Position numbers and translations under genes: made by a program | Source: Candidatus Kaelpia imicola | GTDB lineage: Bacteria; Omnitrophota; Gorgyraeia; Kaelpiales; Kaelpiaceae | Assembly: GCA_030765505.1 (NCBI GenBank) | Contig: JAVCCL010000042.1 | Span: 1-55,793, forward strand | Direction of reading: 5' to 3' | DNA: 55,793 nt | In this document: positions 7,737-17,913 of the stretch, piece by piece | Numbering within the stretch: position 1 is the stretch's first letter | How the letters are laid out: each line of letters starts with the position of its first letter | Notes under the pieces: generated by a model | Told to the model about the DNA's origin: nothing | Seen by the model: only the letters and a program-made list of their open reading frames with translations | Databases searched by the model: none

Positions 7737-10193
7737 ATGAAGATGTTCAATAGATTTACCGAACGTGCCAGGAAGGTGATAATAATTGCTAAAGAAGAGG
7801 CTAAAAGATTTAATCATGACTATATTGGTACAGAGCATATTCTTTTGGGTTTAGCAAGAGAAGGCGAAGGTGTTGCAGCTATTGTTTTAAAGAGTCTTAG
7901 TCTTGAGCTTGGTCAGATCAAGATAGAGGTTGAGAAATTTGTACAGCCTGGACCAAATGCTGTTATCTCAGGAGACGTACCTTTTACCCCTGCAGCTAAG
8001 AAGGCGATTGAGCTGGCTATGGATGAGGCGAACTCTCTTGGACACAATTATATTGGTACAGAACATCTTCTATTGGGTTTAGTGAGAGAAGGCGAAGGTG
8101 TGGCTTCACAAGTACTTTTAAATCTCGGCTTAAATGCTAATAAGATACGAGAGTCTGTAATGGACCTTTTAGGTACCCCGTCAGGTCAAAATTTGAGCGG
8201 TGATAGTGCAGGAAGTTCTGCAGCCAAGAGTAAGACCCCTGCTTTGGATACATTCGGAAGAGATTTAGCTTCTTTAGCCAGAGAGGACAAGCTTGATCCA
8301 GTCGTGGGCAGAGGAAATGAGATTGAAAGAGTGATGCAGATATTATGCAGGAGAACAAAGAATAGTCCGGTCTTACTTGGTGAAGCTGGGGTCGGCAAGA
8401 CTGCTATTGTTGAGGGTTTGGCGCAGAAGATAGTGTCAGGTGATATTCCGGAGCTTCTTAGAAATAAAAGGATTGTTGCTCTAGACCTAGCTCTTATGGT
8501 TGCAGGAACTAAATATAGGGGGCAGTTTGAAGAGAGAATAAAGGCGGTGATGAATGAAATCAAGAAGACAGAGGATGTAATTCTTTTTATAGATGAGCTG
8601 CATACTCTCGTAGGTGCAGGCGGCGCAGAGGGTGCAATAGATGCATCTAATATACTTAAACCTGCCTTATCCAGAGGAGAGATTCAGTGTATCGGTGCAA
8701 CTACTCTGGATGAGTATAGAAAACATATTGAAAAGGATGCTGCTTTAGAGAGGCGTTTTCAGATTATCATGGTTGATCCTCCTACGGTTGATGAGACGAT
8801 AGAGATACTTAGAGGGTTGAGGGATAAGTACGAGGCGCATCATAAGGTTGAATTTGCAGATGAGACTATAGTTGCGGCAGCTAAGTTGTCTGATAGGTAT
8901 ATTACGGGTAGATTCTTGCCCGATAAGGCAATAGACTTAATTGACGAATCAGGATCTAAGGCCCGTCTCTCTGTTTTAACCATACCTCCTGAGCTTAAAG
9001 ACCTTGAGGAGAAGACAGAGGATATTAAAAAAGAGAAAGAGGCTGCTATCAAAGGTCAGGACTTTGAACGTGCGGCAAAATTAAGAGACCAAGAGAGGGA
9101 GACCAAAAAAGATTTGGAATCAAAGAAGAAAGATTGGGAAAAGATAAAGAGTGAGAAACAACCTGTTGTTACTGCAGAAGATATTGCAGTAATTGTATCT
9201 AAATGGACAGGTGTGCCATTGATGAAATTAGAGGAGACCGAAAGCGATAAGCTCTTGAAAATAGAAGAGGAACTTAAAAAAGGTATTGTAGGCCAGGATG
9301 AAGCTATCTATGCAATAGCACGTGCTGTAAGGAGGTCGCGTGCAGGATTAAAAGATCCCAAGCGTCCGATAGGTACTTTTATATTTTTAGGTCCTACAGG
9401 TGTAGGTAAGACGCTTCTTGCGAGAGTGCTGGCAGAGTTTTTGTTCGGAGACGAGGATGCGTTAATACAGCTTGATATGTCAGAGTATATGGAGAAGTTC
9501 AATGTCTCTCGTCTTGTAGGTGCTCCTCCAGGTTATGTAGGCTATGAAGAAGGCGGACAGTTAACAGAGAAAGTTAGAAGGCGGCCTTATTCGGTCGTAT
9601 TACTAGATGAGATAGAGAAGGCTCATCCGGATATATTCAATGTATTGCTCCAGGTCATGGAGGATGGCAGACTTACAGACAGCTTTGGGCGGCGTGTTGA
9701 TTTCAGAAATGTTGTTTTGATAATGACTTCCAATGTTGGTGCATCGCTTTTGAGGGCTCAGGGGGCAATAGGTTTCAAAGCCGGAGCAGAATCCGGTGGA
9801 ATTGACCATAACTCTATGAAAGATAAATTGATGGATGAAGTCAAGAAGACGTTTAAGCCCGAGTTTTTGAACCGGGTTGATGATACGATAGTCTTTCGCT
9901 CTTTGGATAAAGAGCATCTTGTTGAAGTAGTAGAGATCGAGCTAAAAGAGGTAAGAGGGAGAATACAGGAGCAGGGCCTTGATATAGAGCTGTCGAAAGA
10001 TGCAAAAGATTTTTTGATAGACAAGGGGTTTGATCCTATTTTTGGTGCCCGGCCTCTGAAAAGGGCTATACAGAGATATATAGAGGATCTTCTTGCTGAG
10101 GATATTATTGCTGGTAAATTTAAATCTCCCGACGTTATCTATGTTAAAAAGGCACCGCATAAAGAAGAGCTGGAGTTTAAAAAGAAAGGTTAA
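7737..10193 (+). CDS. clpC: ClpC-type AAA+ unfoldase
   Basis: This hexameric unfoldase feeds substrates, including arginine-phosphorylated ones, to ClpP. Across 818 residues there are two Clp_N repeats in the first ~150 residues and AAA module 1 with Walker A GEAGVGKT at about 215-222. A middle domain carries a UVR-like helix near 430-465 ([15 protein letters not shown]). AAA module 2 has Walker A GPTGVGKT at about 552-559, and the GAIGFK loop matches the ClpP-docking loop. The start ATG follows taggaggt. The two Clp_N repeats are unusually alike at DNA level (about 7822-7874 and 8050-8102). No clpP is in the window. Confidence 0.95.
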   Translation: MKMFNRFTERARKVIIIAKEEAKRFNHDYIGTEHILLGLAREGEGVAAIVLKSLSLELGQIKIEVEKFVQPGPNAVISGDVPFTPAAKKAIELAMDEANSLGHNYIGTEHLLLGLVREGEGVASQVLLNLGLNANKIRESVMDLLGTPSGQNLSGDSAGSSAAKSKTPALDTFGRDLASLAREDKLDPVVGRGNEIERVMQILCRRTKNSPVLLGEAGVGKTAIVEGLAQKIVSGDIPELLRNKRIVALDLALMVAGTKYRGQFEERIKAVMNEIKKTEDVILFIDELHTLVGAGGAEGAIDASNILKPALSRGEIQCIGATTLDEYRKHIEKDAALERRFQIIMVDPPTVDETIEILRGLRDKYEAHHKVEFADETIVAAAKLSDRYITGRFLPDKAIDLIDESGSKARLSVLTIPPELKDLEEKTEDIKKEKEAAIKGQDFERAAKLRDQERETKKDLESKKKDWEKIKSEKQPVVTAEDIAVIVSKWTGVPLMKLEETESDKLLKIEEELKKGIVGQDEAIYAIARAVRRSRAGLKDPKRPIGTFIFLGPTGVGKTLLARVLAEFLFGDEDALIQLDMSEYMEKFNVSRLVGAPPGYVGYEEGGQLTEKVRRRPYSVVLLDEIEKAHPDIFNVLLQVMEDGRLTDSFGRRVDFRNVVLIMTSNVGASLLRAQGAIGFKAGAESGGIDHNSMKDKLMDEVKKTFKPEFLNRVDDTIVFRSLDKEHLVEVVEIELKEVRGRIQEQGLDIELSKDAKDFLIDKGFDPIFGARPLKRAIQRYIEDLLAEDIIAGKFKSPDVIYVKKAPHKEELEFKKKG

Positions 10194-10251
10194 GTCTGTT
10201 AATAATCTTCTCCAATTCAGCTGTTATATTTTAATTCAGCATTTATTTTAA

Positions 10252-11922
10252 ATGTATTTATCGTACTTTAAAAAAAGGTATAGGGTATTTTTTCTTTTCT
10301 TGGCGGTTCTTTTAATATTATTTTCCTTGAGTTTCGTTCTATCTAATATGGTATTTAATATGGTTATAAAAGATCTATTGGCGGGTGCATCTATTCCACC
10401 GGATCTTAAGTCTTGTGTAAGACAGTCTATTTTTTCACTTAAGGATGGGGTTATATTAAAAGATATATCTATATCTAGAGGAGATAAGAATCTTATTATT
10501 CCTAGTTTTGCAATCAAGAAAGAGAACGATTTTATTTCGATTAAAATAAAAAAAGCGCTGTTAAATCTAGATTTGCTTAAAAGTTTAATAGCTATTTCTG
10601 CTAGTAGTAGTGCTTCTAATATTGCCTCTTTTAAAATCAGGTTAGATGATGTCGGTTTTTTATCTCAAGGTAAGGCTATGAATATAGATCATGGTTTCAT
10701 ATTATTTAATGAGAATGGGGTTCATTGGGATTTAAGATTTGATTATCAAGGGTTAAATTTTAATACCAGAGGTTATATCTCACTTGAAAAAGAACTCTGT
10801 TTTTTCAATTTTGATTCTGAATTTACAAAAACGGTTTTAGTAGGCGAGTACGATTTAAAAAGAAAAATGCTAAGAGGGGGATTCTTTTTTAAAGGAGAGT
10901 TCTACCGCTTAGGAGCTAAAATCCTAAGAGAGCACGAGGCACTCTCTCTAATAGATATCTCTTTAGGTCCTCTCTCTATTCCTGGGCCTGTAGAGTTAGA
11001 ATTTAGCAAAGGCTTGAGTTTTAATTGGGCTATTGAAGGCAATTCTTTAGATATATCTGGTTTTTTTGATTTTAAGAGCGAAGAAGATAGACTCCGTTTC
11101 TATATCAAAATTCTGAAGGCCCAGATTGGAGAGTATGAGCTAATAACAAACTCCTACATAGACTATCTTGCAGACGAGAGGGTCCTGCTCTTTGACTCTG
11201 TAGGTACTGTTTTAAATAAGATGCCTTTTCCGGAGATATCTTTTAAAGCAGTATTAATGGATAAAAGGATAGTTCTTGAAAGGTTTGATTATAAAGGCGG
11301 GATAAGTCTTAATGGTTATTGTGATTATAATTTAAATCACAGCATTCAGGGGGAGTTTAATAATTTCGACTTACATGAGATAATGATTGTAGTTATGCCG
11401 CTCTATACTCGTTATCTAAGTGTTCCTATGATAGACGGGAGATTCAATTATTTTTTCTATGATGATACAAGATTTACAGATATTATATTAGAACTTGGAA
11501 AGGGCAGGATTATGGATGTTGCGTTTGAGAGCGGCAGGGTTCATCTAATAGGAAATTCGAATATACTAGAGTTTGTTAATTCAGAACTGGTCATTGACAA
11601 TATGCCTCTATCTTTTGAAGGCAATATTGATATAGCTAAGTTTCCAACAACTGCTATGTGGGAAGATGTTTTTTTAGTTCCTATTTCAACCTCTTATCCT
11701 TTTGGGGATGTATTTTTTGAGGATAGGTTCGGAGATAGAAAAATGTCTTTAGGTGCAAAGTTAAAAGAGAATGTAAGATTGGATTATAATGTGGAATTTT
11801 CAGCAGATGAAAACTACAATAAGAATGAAGTTTCATTAGAGATTATAGGTAAGCCTAATTTAAAATTGCGCCTAAAGAATGACGAAGAGATAATGGGAGT
11901 AGAGAAAAACATTAAGTTCTAA
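10252..11922 (+). CDS. AsmA-like membrane-anchored envelope protein
   Basis: The 556-residue product has one N-terminal membrane anchor (about residues 10-32), then a long stretch of short alternating beta-like segments with no catalytic motifs. This layout is typical of AsmA/TamB/YhdP-like proteins, which are thought to bridge the periplasm and move lipids. I infer that relationship from architecture, not from a clear motif. It lies 5 bases upstream of mlaE and in line with mlaF and mlaD, so a shared role in lipid movement is reasonable. The start ATG at 10252 has no visible Shine-Dalgarno. Confidence 0.55.
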   Translation: MYLSYFKKRYRVFFLFLAVLLILFSLSFVLSNMVFNMVIKDLLAGASIPPDLKSCVRQSIFSLKDGVILKDISISRGDKNLIIPSFAIKKENDFISIKIKKALLNLDLLKSLIAISASSSASNIASFKIRLDDVGFLSQGKAMNIDHGFILFNENGVHWDLRFDYQGLNFNTRGYISLEKELCFFNFDSEFTKTVLVGEYDLKRKMLRGGFFFKGEFYRLGAKILREHEALSLIDISLGPLSIPGPVELEFSKGLSFNWAIEGNSLDISGFFDFKSEEDRLRFYIKILKAQIGEYELITNSYIDYLADERVLLFDSVGTVLNKMPFPEISFKAVLMDKRIVLERFDYKGGISLNGYCDYNLNHSIQGEFNNFDLHEIMIVVMPLYTRYLSVPMIDGRFNYFFYDDTRFTDIILELGKGRIMDVAFESGRVHLIGNSNILEFVNSELVIDNMPLSFEGNIDIAKFPTTAMWEDVFLVPISTSYPFGDVFFEDRFGDRKMSLGAKLKENVRLDYNVEFSADENYNKNEVSLEIIGKPNLKLRLKNDEEIMGVEKNIKF

Positions 11923-11927
11923 TAATT

Positions 11928-12686
11928 ATGAAGGAGAGAATAAACAATTTCTTCTGTTATATCGGTAAATTGGCTATGCTCACAGGGCATATAATCAACC
12001 TTCTTTTTACCAGAACACCGCGTTTCGACCTTCTTTATAAGCAGATGATTAAAATAGGATTAGAGAGTTTTCCTATAGTCTCTTTGACGGCTATATTTAT
12101 CGGTATAGTTATTGCACTGCAGAGTGCTTATCAGATGCAGAGGCTTTCAGCAGAGATATATATTGCCTCTCTGGTTGCGCTTTCAGTTGTACGAGAGCTG
12201 GGTCCTGTTATAACCGGTCTTGTTGTTGCCGGCCGTGTCGGGGCTTCTGTCTCTGCTGAACTGGGTACGATGAAGGTCACCGAGCAGGTAGATGCTATGG
12301 AATCAATGGCTACCGACTCTGTTCAGTATCTTGTGATTCCCAGGTTTTTAGCACTTCTTTTTATGCTTCCAATCTTGACTATATATGCGGACATAATAGG
12401 TATACTGGGAGGTTTCTTGATAGGAGTGACAAAGCTGGGCATCGGTGCAAATCAGTATTTAAAGTTAACTTTTGAAGCTTTAGCTATGAAGGATATCTAT
12501 AGTGGTTTTGTAAAACCTGTAGTCTTTGCAATTATCATTGCTCTGATATCTGCGCAGGAAGGCTTTATGGCCAGAGGTGGCGCCGAAGGTGTTGGCAGGG
12601 CAACCACGCGTACGGTGGTCAATACTTTTATTTTAATCATTATAGCGGATTGCTTGATAACCGCATTCTTCTATTTTATTTTATAA
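11928..12686 (+). CDS. mlaE: MlaE-type lipid ABC permease
   Basis: This is the inner-membrane permease of the MCE/Mla phospholipid transporter. The 252-residue protein has about five membrane segments and the family core: IVIALQSAYQM near residues 61-71, VVRELGPVITGLVVAGRVG, then ELGTMKVTEQVDAMESM near 112-128. Its stop overlaps the mlaF start by one base (TAATG). Direction of lipid flow cannot be deduced. Confidence 0.93.
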   Translation: MKERINNFFCYIGKLAMLTGHIINLLFTRTPRFDLLYKQMIKIGLESFPIVSLTAIFIGIVIALQSAYQMQRLSAEIYIASLVALSVVRELGPVITGLVVAGRVGASVSAELGTMKVTEQVDAMESMATDSVQYLVIPRFLALLFMLPILTIYADIIGILGGFLIGVTKLGIGANQYLKLTFEALAMKDIYSGFVKPVVFAIIIALISAQEGFMARGGAEGVGRATTRTVVNTFILIIIADCLITAFFYFIL

Positions 12687-13429
12687 TGATAAAAGTAGTC
12701 AATCTTTGGAAAAAATTTGAGGATTTAGAGGTTCTAAAAGGTTTAGATATTACAATAAACAAGGAAGATGTTTTTGTAATAATTGGCCAGAGTGGATGCG
12801 GTAAGAGTGTATTTTTAAAACTTTTGATGAATCTTCTTGAACCTGATAAAGGGGATGTATTTATAGAGAATGAGAACGTGTTCAAATTAAATGAAAAAGA
12901 ACTCAGAAAATTAAGGATGAAGTTTGGTTTTGTCTTCCAGAATTCGGCTCTCTTTGATTCTTTGAATGTGTATGATAATGTTAGTTTTGGATTAGTCCAG
13001 CATACTGATTTAGACCAAGATTTAATTTGTGAGAGAGTGGCCGATTGCCTTAAACTTGTAGGTTTACAGGGTATAGAAGATAAGATGCCGGCTGAGTTAA
13101 GCGGAGGGATGAAAAAGAGAGTTGCTATAGCCAGGGCGGTAGTCTTAAATCCCAAAATAATACTCTATGATGAGCCGACTACGGGATTGGACCCGGTTGT
13201 TGCCTCCTCGATAAATTATTTGATTAAGAAGTTAAAACGGGAAGTCAATGCGACCTCTATCGTGGTTACTCATGATATGAATAGTGCTTATTTTATAGCG
13301 GATAGGATTGGTATGCTTTATAAGGGAAAGATTATCGAGATAGGTAGTCCAGATGGAATAAGGGTCAGCTCTAATCCTATTGTCCAGCAGTTTATTAACG
13401 GTGATGCCCAAGGTCCTATAGAAGCATGA
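12686..13429 (+). CDS. mlaF: MlaF-type lipid ABC ATPase
   Basis: This is the ATPase of the MCE transporter. From ATG 12686 the product has 247 residues, with Walker A GQSGCGKSV, signature LSGGMKKRVAIARA and Walker B IILYDEPTTGLDP. GMKKR and the final GDAQGPIEA are typical of MlaF rather than other ABC ATPases. The frame extends upstream to 12650, but the one-base TAATG overlap with mlaE and the IKVVNLWKKF beginning argue for 12686. Confidence 0.93.
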   Translation: MIKVVNLWKKFEDLEVLKGLDITINKEDVFVIIGQSGCGKSVFLKLLMNLLEPDKGDVFIENENVFKLNEKELRKLRMKFGFVFQNSALFDSLNVYDNVSFGLVQHTDLDQDLICERVADCLKLVGLQGIEDKMPAELSGGMKKRVAIARAVVLNPKIILYDEPTTGLDPVVASSINYLIKKLKREVNATSIVVTHDMNSAYFIADRIGMLYKGKIIEIGSPDGIRVSSNPIVQQFINGDAQGPIEA

Positions 13430-13525
13430 TAGATAGTATCAGGGGCTATAAGTTTAAAATGGAGAATCGAAAAATAAATATTAAAGTGATTGAATTAAGT
13501 TTTATTTTGTTAGGAGGATAAAATT

Positions 13526-14299
13526 ATGGAATATTGGAGAAAGAGTGAATGGAGATTAGGTCTCTTTATCGCCTGCGGCATTGTTCTGTTTGGTGCTCTT
13601 GTTTTTACTATAAGTAATCTTAACTTCTTTCAAAGAAGTTACGAGGTAAGAGCTCTCTTTAAGTTTGCAAATGGTATAGAGAGTGGAGCTCCAGTCAGAC
13701 TTGCAGGTGTAAAAGTTGGCGAAGTTAAAAATGTTAAGATAATTTATAATCCAGATAATAAAGTTCCTCTTGTTGAGGTTTATCTGTTGATAGAGGAGGG
13801 TGTTCTAATTAGACAGAATGCCAGTATTTTGATATCTACCCTGGGGTTGTTGGGCGAAAAATACGTTGAGATATTGCCTGGGGATAAGAACCGAGCCTTA
13901 GTAAGGAAGGGTGATATTATAGTTGGCTACGATGCTGTTCCAATGGCAAAGCTTTCGGATTTGGCATATCAGATTGCTCAAAAATTAGACCAGACTATAG
14001 ATTCTGTAAGAGATGTTTTTCTCAAAGAAGAGAATAAGCAGGATTTAGAAGATACAATTGTAAATATGAAGTCTTTAAGTGATAATTTGAACAAACTGGT
14101 AGTTGAGACCAATGAGGTTATAAGCAAGATAAATAATGGAGAGGGTACTTTCGGTAAGCTTCTTTCTGAGGATCTGCTTTATTATGAGATACTTGCGATT
14201 GTAGGAGATATCAAGAGAAATCCTTGGAAGCTATTGAGGAAGACAAAGAGTTCTGACGATATATCTTTAGACGAGGGCAACCAGGGTTATTTACGCTGA
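13526..14299 (+). CDS. mlaD: MlaD-type MCE-domain lipid-binding protein
   Basis: This periplasmic, membrane-anchored MCE protein forms the lipid-conducting ring on MlaE. The 257-residue product has an anchor near residues 12-32 and one MCE domain (about 38-115), including SGAPVRLAGVKVGEVKNV and LGLLGEKYVEILPG. A helical region follows. The tail is acidic and ends in GNQGYLR (codons 14276-14296). The same GNQGYL hexapeptide occurs twice in the LysM lipoprotein at 34071. The ATG follows a good aggagg site (13511-13516). The 96-bp gap after mlaF is the largest inside this cluster. Confidence 0.9.
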   Translation: MEYWRKSEWRLGLFIACGIVLFGALVFTISNLNFFQRSYEVRALFKFANGIESGAPVRLAGVKVGEVKNVKIIYNPDNKVPLVEVYLLIEEGVLIRQNASILISTLGLLGEKYVEILPGDKNRALVRKGDIIVGYDAVPMAKLSDLAYQIAQKLDQTIDSVRDVFLKEENKQDLEDTIVNMKSLSDNLNKLVVETNEVISKINNGEGTFGKLLSEDLLYYEILAIVGDIKRNPWKLLRKTKSSDDISLDEGNQGYLR

Positions 14300-14313
14300 G
14301 AACAGTTTTTAAT

Positions 14314-15657
14314 ATGAAGAAGAGCACTATATTTGTCTGTCAAAATTGCGGCTATCAATCCAAGGGATTTTTAGGGCGTTGTCCGGAGTGTGAGAGCTGG
14401 GATTCCATGATTGAAGAGTTTAAAGAGCAGGAGAGCAGGGCTGTATCTAGCGGTAAGACTGCTCAAGTATTGTCCGAAATCGAATTTGAAAACCAAGGTA
14501 GAGTCTTAACAGGAGATAATGAATTTGACCTTGTCTTAGGCGGAGGAGTTGTCCCGGGTTCTGTTGTGCTTCTAGGCGGGAGACCTGGAATTGGCAAGTC
14601 TACCATTATGCTTCAGGTAGCTTTTAATATTGCAGGGTCTAAAAAAAGCGTTCTCTATGTTTCGGGTGAAGAGTCTTTAGCTCAGATCAAAATTAGAGCG
14701 AAGAGATTAAATGTTAAAGAGGAGCCCAGTCTGTTCTTTCTTTCTGAGACCAATCTAGAGGTTATAATATCTCAAATTGAGTTATTAAATCCAGATTTTC
14801 TGGTAATAGACTCAATACAGGTTATCTCTCATCCTGATCTCTCTTCTTCCGCTGGAACCATAAGCCAAGTCAAAGAGTCTGCTCAGAGATTAACGAGGAT
14901 TGCAAAAGATAGAAGTATGTCTACTTTCCTTATAGGGCATGTCACGAAAGAGGGTTCCCTTGCCGGCCCTATGGTGTTAGAACATATCGTAGATACTGTT
15001 CTTTATTTTGAGGGAGATAGTTTCCTATCTCACAGAATATTGAGGGCTATAAAAAATCGATTTGGCTCTACCAATGAGATAGGTCTATTTGAAATGACAG
15101 AGGACGGATTAAAAGAAGTGGAGAATCCATCTTCAGTATTTCTGTTGGAGAAGGAGAGTCAGACACCCGGCAGCGTCATTGTCTCTACTCTTGAAGGAAC
15201 ACGCTCGCTTTTAGTGCAGATTCAGGCTCTTGTTGCTAAGTCTTACCAGGGTTTTCCGTTGAGACGTACTATAGGTTTGGATCACAACAGAATGACTCTA
15301 CTCACAGCTGTTTTAGAGAGAAGAGCCGGCTTTGGTCTCTACAATCAAGATATCTTCATAAATGTTGTAGGGGGGCTGAAGATAGGAGAACCTGCTGTAG
15401 ATTTAGGTGTGATATTAGCTCTGGCTTCGGCTTTCAAAAATAAGACTCTGGACAATGATTTAATTGTTTTTGGTGAGGTTGGTCTGGCCGGAGAGGTAAG
15501 AAAAGTTGGTTTTGCAGAGAAAAGAGTAAAAGAAGCAATAAAGTTAGGTTTTAAGAAATGTTTGATCCCCAAAAGAAACCTGTTGGAAAAAGATAAGTTT
15601 GATATTAAAATAATTGAAACCGTTAACATTAAAGAAGCATTAAAAATAATGGAGTAA
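14314..15657 (+). CDS. radA: DNA repair protein RadA
   Basis: RadA is a RecA-like helicase that processes recombination intermediates. The 447-residue protein starts with a C4 zinc motif (CQNCGYQSKGFLGRCPEC). It continues with Walker A GGRPGIGKST near residues 88-97, the diagnostic KNRFGSTNEIG near 248-258, and a C-terminal Lon-like domain of about 150 residues. It follows mlaD by 14 bases. Confidence 0.95.
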   Translation: MKKSTIFVCQNCGYQSKGFLGRCPECESWDSMIEEFKEQESRAVSSGKTAQVLSEIEFENQGRVLTGDNEFDLVLGGGVVPGSVVLLGGRPGIGKSTIMLQVAFNIAGSKKSVLYVSGEESLAQIKIRAKRLNVKEEPSLFFLSETNLEVIISQIELLNPDFLVIDSIQVISHPDLSSSAGTISQVKESAQRLTRIAKDRSMSTFLIGHVTKEGSLAGPMVLEHIVDTVLYFEGDSFLSHRILRAIKNRFGSTNEIGLFEMTEDGLKEVENPSSVFLLEKESQTPGSVIVSTLEGTRSLLVQIQALVAKSYQGFPLRRTIGLDHNRMTLLTAVLERRAGFGLYNQDIFINVVGGLKIGEPAVDLGVILALASAFKNKTLDNDLIVFGEVGLAGEVRKVGFAEKRVKEAIKLGFKKCLIPKRNLLEKDKFDIKIIETVNIKEALKIME

Positions 15658-15660
15658 AAT

Positions 15661-16617
15661 ATGAAATTAATGAGATTGATTTTTTTTATATTGATTGTAG
15701 TTTTAAGTTCCGTTCTTTTTTATTTTAAGAATGCCAGTTTGAATAGTATTCCGTTTTTTACTTTTATATCGTTAGGAGTAGCATTTATTTTAATAGAATA
15801 TCTTAGCTCCAGAATCAATACGATATATCTGACATCTTTTCTACTTGCACTTCTGGTTAGTTCTGTATTCTCTCTTATCTCGGTAAAGCTGTTCTCTTTC
15901 TTTAAGTTTGGTATAGCTCCTGAGATAGTCGCCGTTCTCTCTTTTGTCTTAATTTTCTATCTCTGTTTTGCTGTAGCTTTCAAATTTAGTGAGACAAAAT
16001 TGTTTTCAGCCTCGGGTTCTAAAAATGAGTTAATAGTTGTGGATACATCTGCAATTATTGATGGCCGGATTGCAGATCTTTGCGCGACCAAATTTTTATC
16101 GGCCAGGTTCTTAGTTCCCAAGTTTGTACTTAAAGAGCTACAGCATATAGCTGACTCTCATGACCATCTTAAGAGAAAGAGGGGTAGGCGCGGTTTGGAT
16201 ATTTTGAGCAGGATGAGAAAGGCCAAAGTAGATGTTGTTATAGATGAGCACGATTTTCCTGATATAAGAGAGGTAGATGCTAAGTTAATTCAGCTATCTA
16301 AATTCTATGGAGCTTCTATCTTTACAACCGATTACAATTTAAATAAGGTAGCTCAGTTGCAAGGGGTCGTAGTTTTAAATATTAATGACCTTGCCAATGC
16401 CCTTAAGCCTGTAGTATTGCCGGGTGAAAATATGAAGATAAGAGTTGTTAAGGAAGGTAAGGATAACAAGCAGGCGGTTGGTTATCTGGATGATGGTACA
16501 ATGGTTGTGGTTGAAGATGCAAAGCACTTAATGGGTAATGTTATAAGTATAGTTGTAACAACAGCATTACAGACCTCAGCCGGTAGAATAATATTTGCTA
16601 AAAAAGCTAAGCGTTGA
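15661..16617 (+). CDS. PIN/TRAM-domain membrane protein (YacL-like)
   Basis: Four hydrophobic segments (about residues 1-110) precede a PIN nuclease domain with the acidic positions [15 protein letters not shown] (near 122-136), KELQHIADS and [12 protein letters not shown]. The protein ends with a TRAM-like RNA-binding domain (about 255-318). The 318-residue architecture matches YacL-type proteins, probable membrane-tethered RNases whose substrate is unknown. The order radA, yacL-like, ispD, ispF is the common Firmicute order. Confidence 0.88.
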   Translation: MKLMRLIFFILIVVLSSVLFYFKNASLNSIPFFTFISLGVAFILIEYLSSRINTIYLTSFLLALLVSSVFSLISVKLFSFFKFGIAPEIVAVLSFVLIFYLCFAVAFKFSETKLFSASGSKNELIVVDTSAIIDGRIADLCATKFLSARFLVPKFVLKELQHIADSHDHLKRKRGRRGLDILSRMRKAKVDVVIDEHDFPDIREVDAKLIQLSKFYGASIFTTDYNLNKVAQLQGVVVLNINDLANALKPVVLPGENMKIRVVKEGKDNKQAVGYLDDGTMVVVEDAKHLMGNVISIVVTTALQTSAGRIIFAKKAKR

Positions 16618-16618
16618 T

Positions 16619-17302
16619 ATGCAGGTTGCATTCATTCTTCTGGCAGCCGGAAGCGGCGAAAGATTAGATGCTGAAGTTCCCAAGTCACTCGTTAAGCTTA
16701 ATAATTATCCTCTGTTTATACATTCTCTGATTAGATCTAAGGAGGCGGGGTTTTTTAATCAGTCAATCCTTGTTGTGCCTAAAGGGTTTAAAGAAGATTT
16801 CCAATCTGCTTTATCTAAATATAACCTTGATGTTGATAGTTTGGTCTTGGGCGGTTCTAAGAGGGTGGATTCCGTCTCCAATGCTCTGGACTCTATCGAG
16901 TATGCAGACTATGTATTTATACATGATGCGGCACGTCCATTTATTAGCGTTAAACTTATGGAAGTTCTTTTAGAAGAGGTGAAGAAACATTCTGCCGTTA
17001 TACCTGCATTGGCAGTCAGTTCGACATTAAAAATATCTAAAGATGGTTTTGCGGTTAGGACATTGAATAGGGATAATATGTACACTGTTCAGACACCGCA
17101 AGTCTTTGATTTTCAATTAATTAAATCAGCATTATTGGAATTTAAAAATAGAGATGTAGGAAATGAGATATTTGATGATTCTTATTTATTGGAGTTTAGT
17201 GGTAAAAAAGTTAAGATGGTAGAAGGAGATGTATCTAATTTTAAAATTACATATCCTCGGGATCTAGAATTTGCAAAGAGGATTTTAGAACAATGCAGAT
17301 AA
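16619..17302 (+). CDS. ispD: 2-C-methyl-D-erythritol 4-phosphate cytidylyltransferase
   Basis: IspD is the third step of the MEP isoprenoid pathway: MEP plus CTP gives CDP-ME. From ATG 16619 the protein has 227 residues, with the nucleotide-binding AFILLAAGSGERLDAEVPKS, VFIHDAARPFIS near residue 99 and TVQTPQVFD near 157-165. The reading frame extends upstream to a TTG at 16595, but IspD proteins begin right at the AAGSG segment. ispF follows with a 10-bp overlap. Confidence 0.93.
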   Translation: MQVAFILLAAGSGERLDAEVPKSLVKLNNYPLFIHSLIRSKEAGFFNQSILVVPKGFKEDFQSALSKYNLDVDSLVLGGSKRVDSVSNALDSIEYADYVFIHDAARPFISVKLMEVLLEEVKKHSAVIPALAVSSTLKISKDGFAVRTLNRDNMYTVQTPQVFDFQLIKSALLEFKNRDVGNEIFDDSYLLEFSGKKVKMVEGDVSNFKITYPRDLEFAKRILEQCR

Positions 17303-17763
17303 AAGTTGGCTTTGGTTTTGATTCTCACGGTCTTGAAAAAGGCGAGAAGATCAAGCTTGGTGGAGTTGAGATAGAATCTGACCTTAAACTCAAAGGATTT
17401 TCAGATGGAGATCTCATTATGCATGCTCTATCTGATGCTATCCTCGGTGCTATATCTCATAAAGATATAGGGGAGCTATTTCCTGATACGGATAGCTCTA
17501 ATAAGGATAGGGATAGTGCTGATTTTTTAAAACAAGTTAAAGAGTTAATGCTCTCGAAGGATTATAATTTGAGCAATGTCGACATTACTGTTGTTTTAGA
17601 GAGGCCGCATCTTAGTCCCTATAAGGATAGGATAAGAGGAAATATAGCTGAAATTTTAGAGTTAGACAATGATTTAATCTCTGTTAAAGCTAAACATCCT
17701 GAGGAAGCTTTTTCAACTAATGCAGCTGTTTGCTTCGTAGTTGTACTGCTGACAAAAGATTGA
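17293..17763 (+). CDS. ispF: 2-C-methyl-D-erythritol 2,4-cyclodiphosphate synthase
   Basis: IspF cyclises CDP-ME 2-phosphate. The 156-residue protein keeps the zinc ligands in GFGFDSHGL (D-x-H) and SDGDLIMHALSDAILGAI, and IGELFPDTDSSNKDRDS. The C-terminal site is unusual. Where most IspF have a KATTTE-type motif, this one reads KAKHPEEAF, keeping the lysine and glutamate but not the threonines. KTPEG-like variants exist in other lineages, so activity is still likely. Confidence 0.9.
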   Translation: MQIKVGFGFDSHGLEKGEKIKLGGVEIESDLKLKGFSDGDLIMHALSDAILGAISHKDIGELFPDTDSSNKDRDSADFLKQVKELMLSKDYNLSNVDITVVLERPHLSPYKDRIRGNIAEILELDNDLISVKAKHPEEAFSTNAAVCFVVVLLTKD

Positions 17764-17913
17764 GTTTTCTATATTAGTTTATTTCAGGGTTAATCAACAC
17801 TATATTTTTATTGATTGTTATGTTTTTGGCTTGCATGTCTCTACTTTCGTATTTTATATAATTAGATATAATAATCTGGCTGTTATCTTATTCTCTAAAT
17901 TTAGCTTTATATA

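Noticed and set aside
17801-17825. AATCAA / TTGATT hairpin after ispF
   Set aside because: The stem is six AT-rich pairs with a 13-base loop, too weak to call a terminator although T-rich sequence follows.
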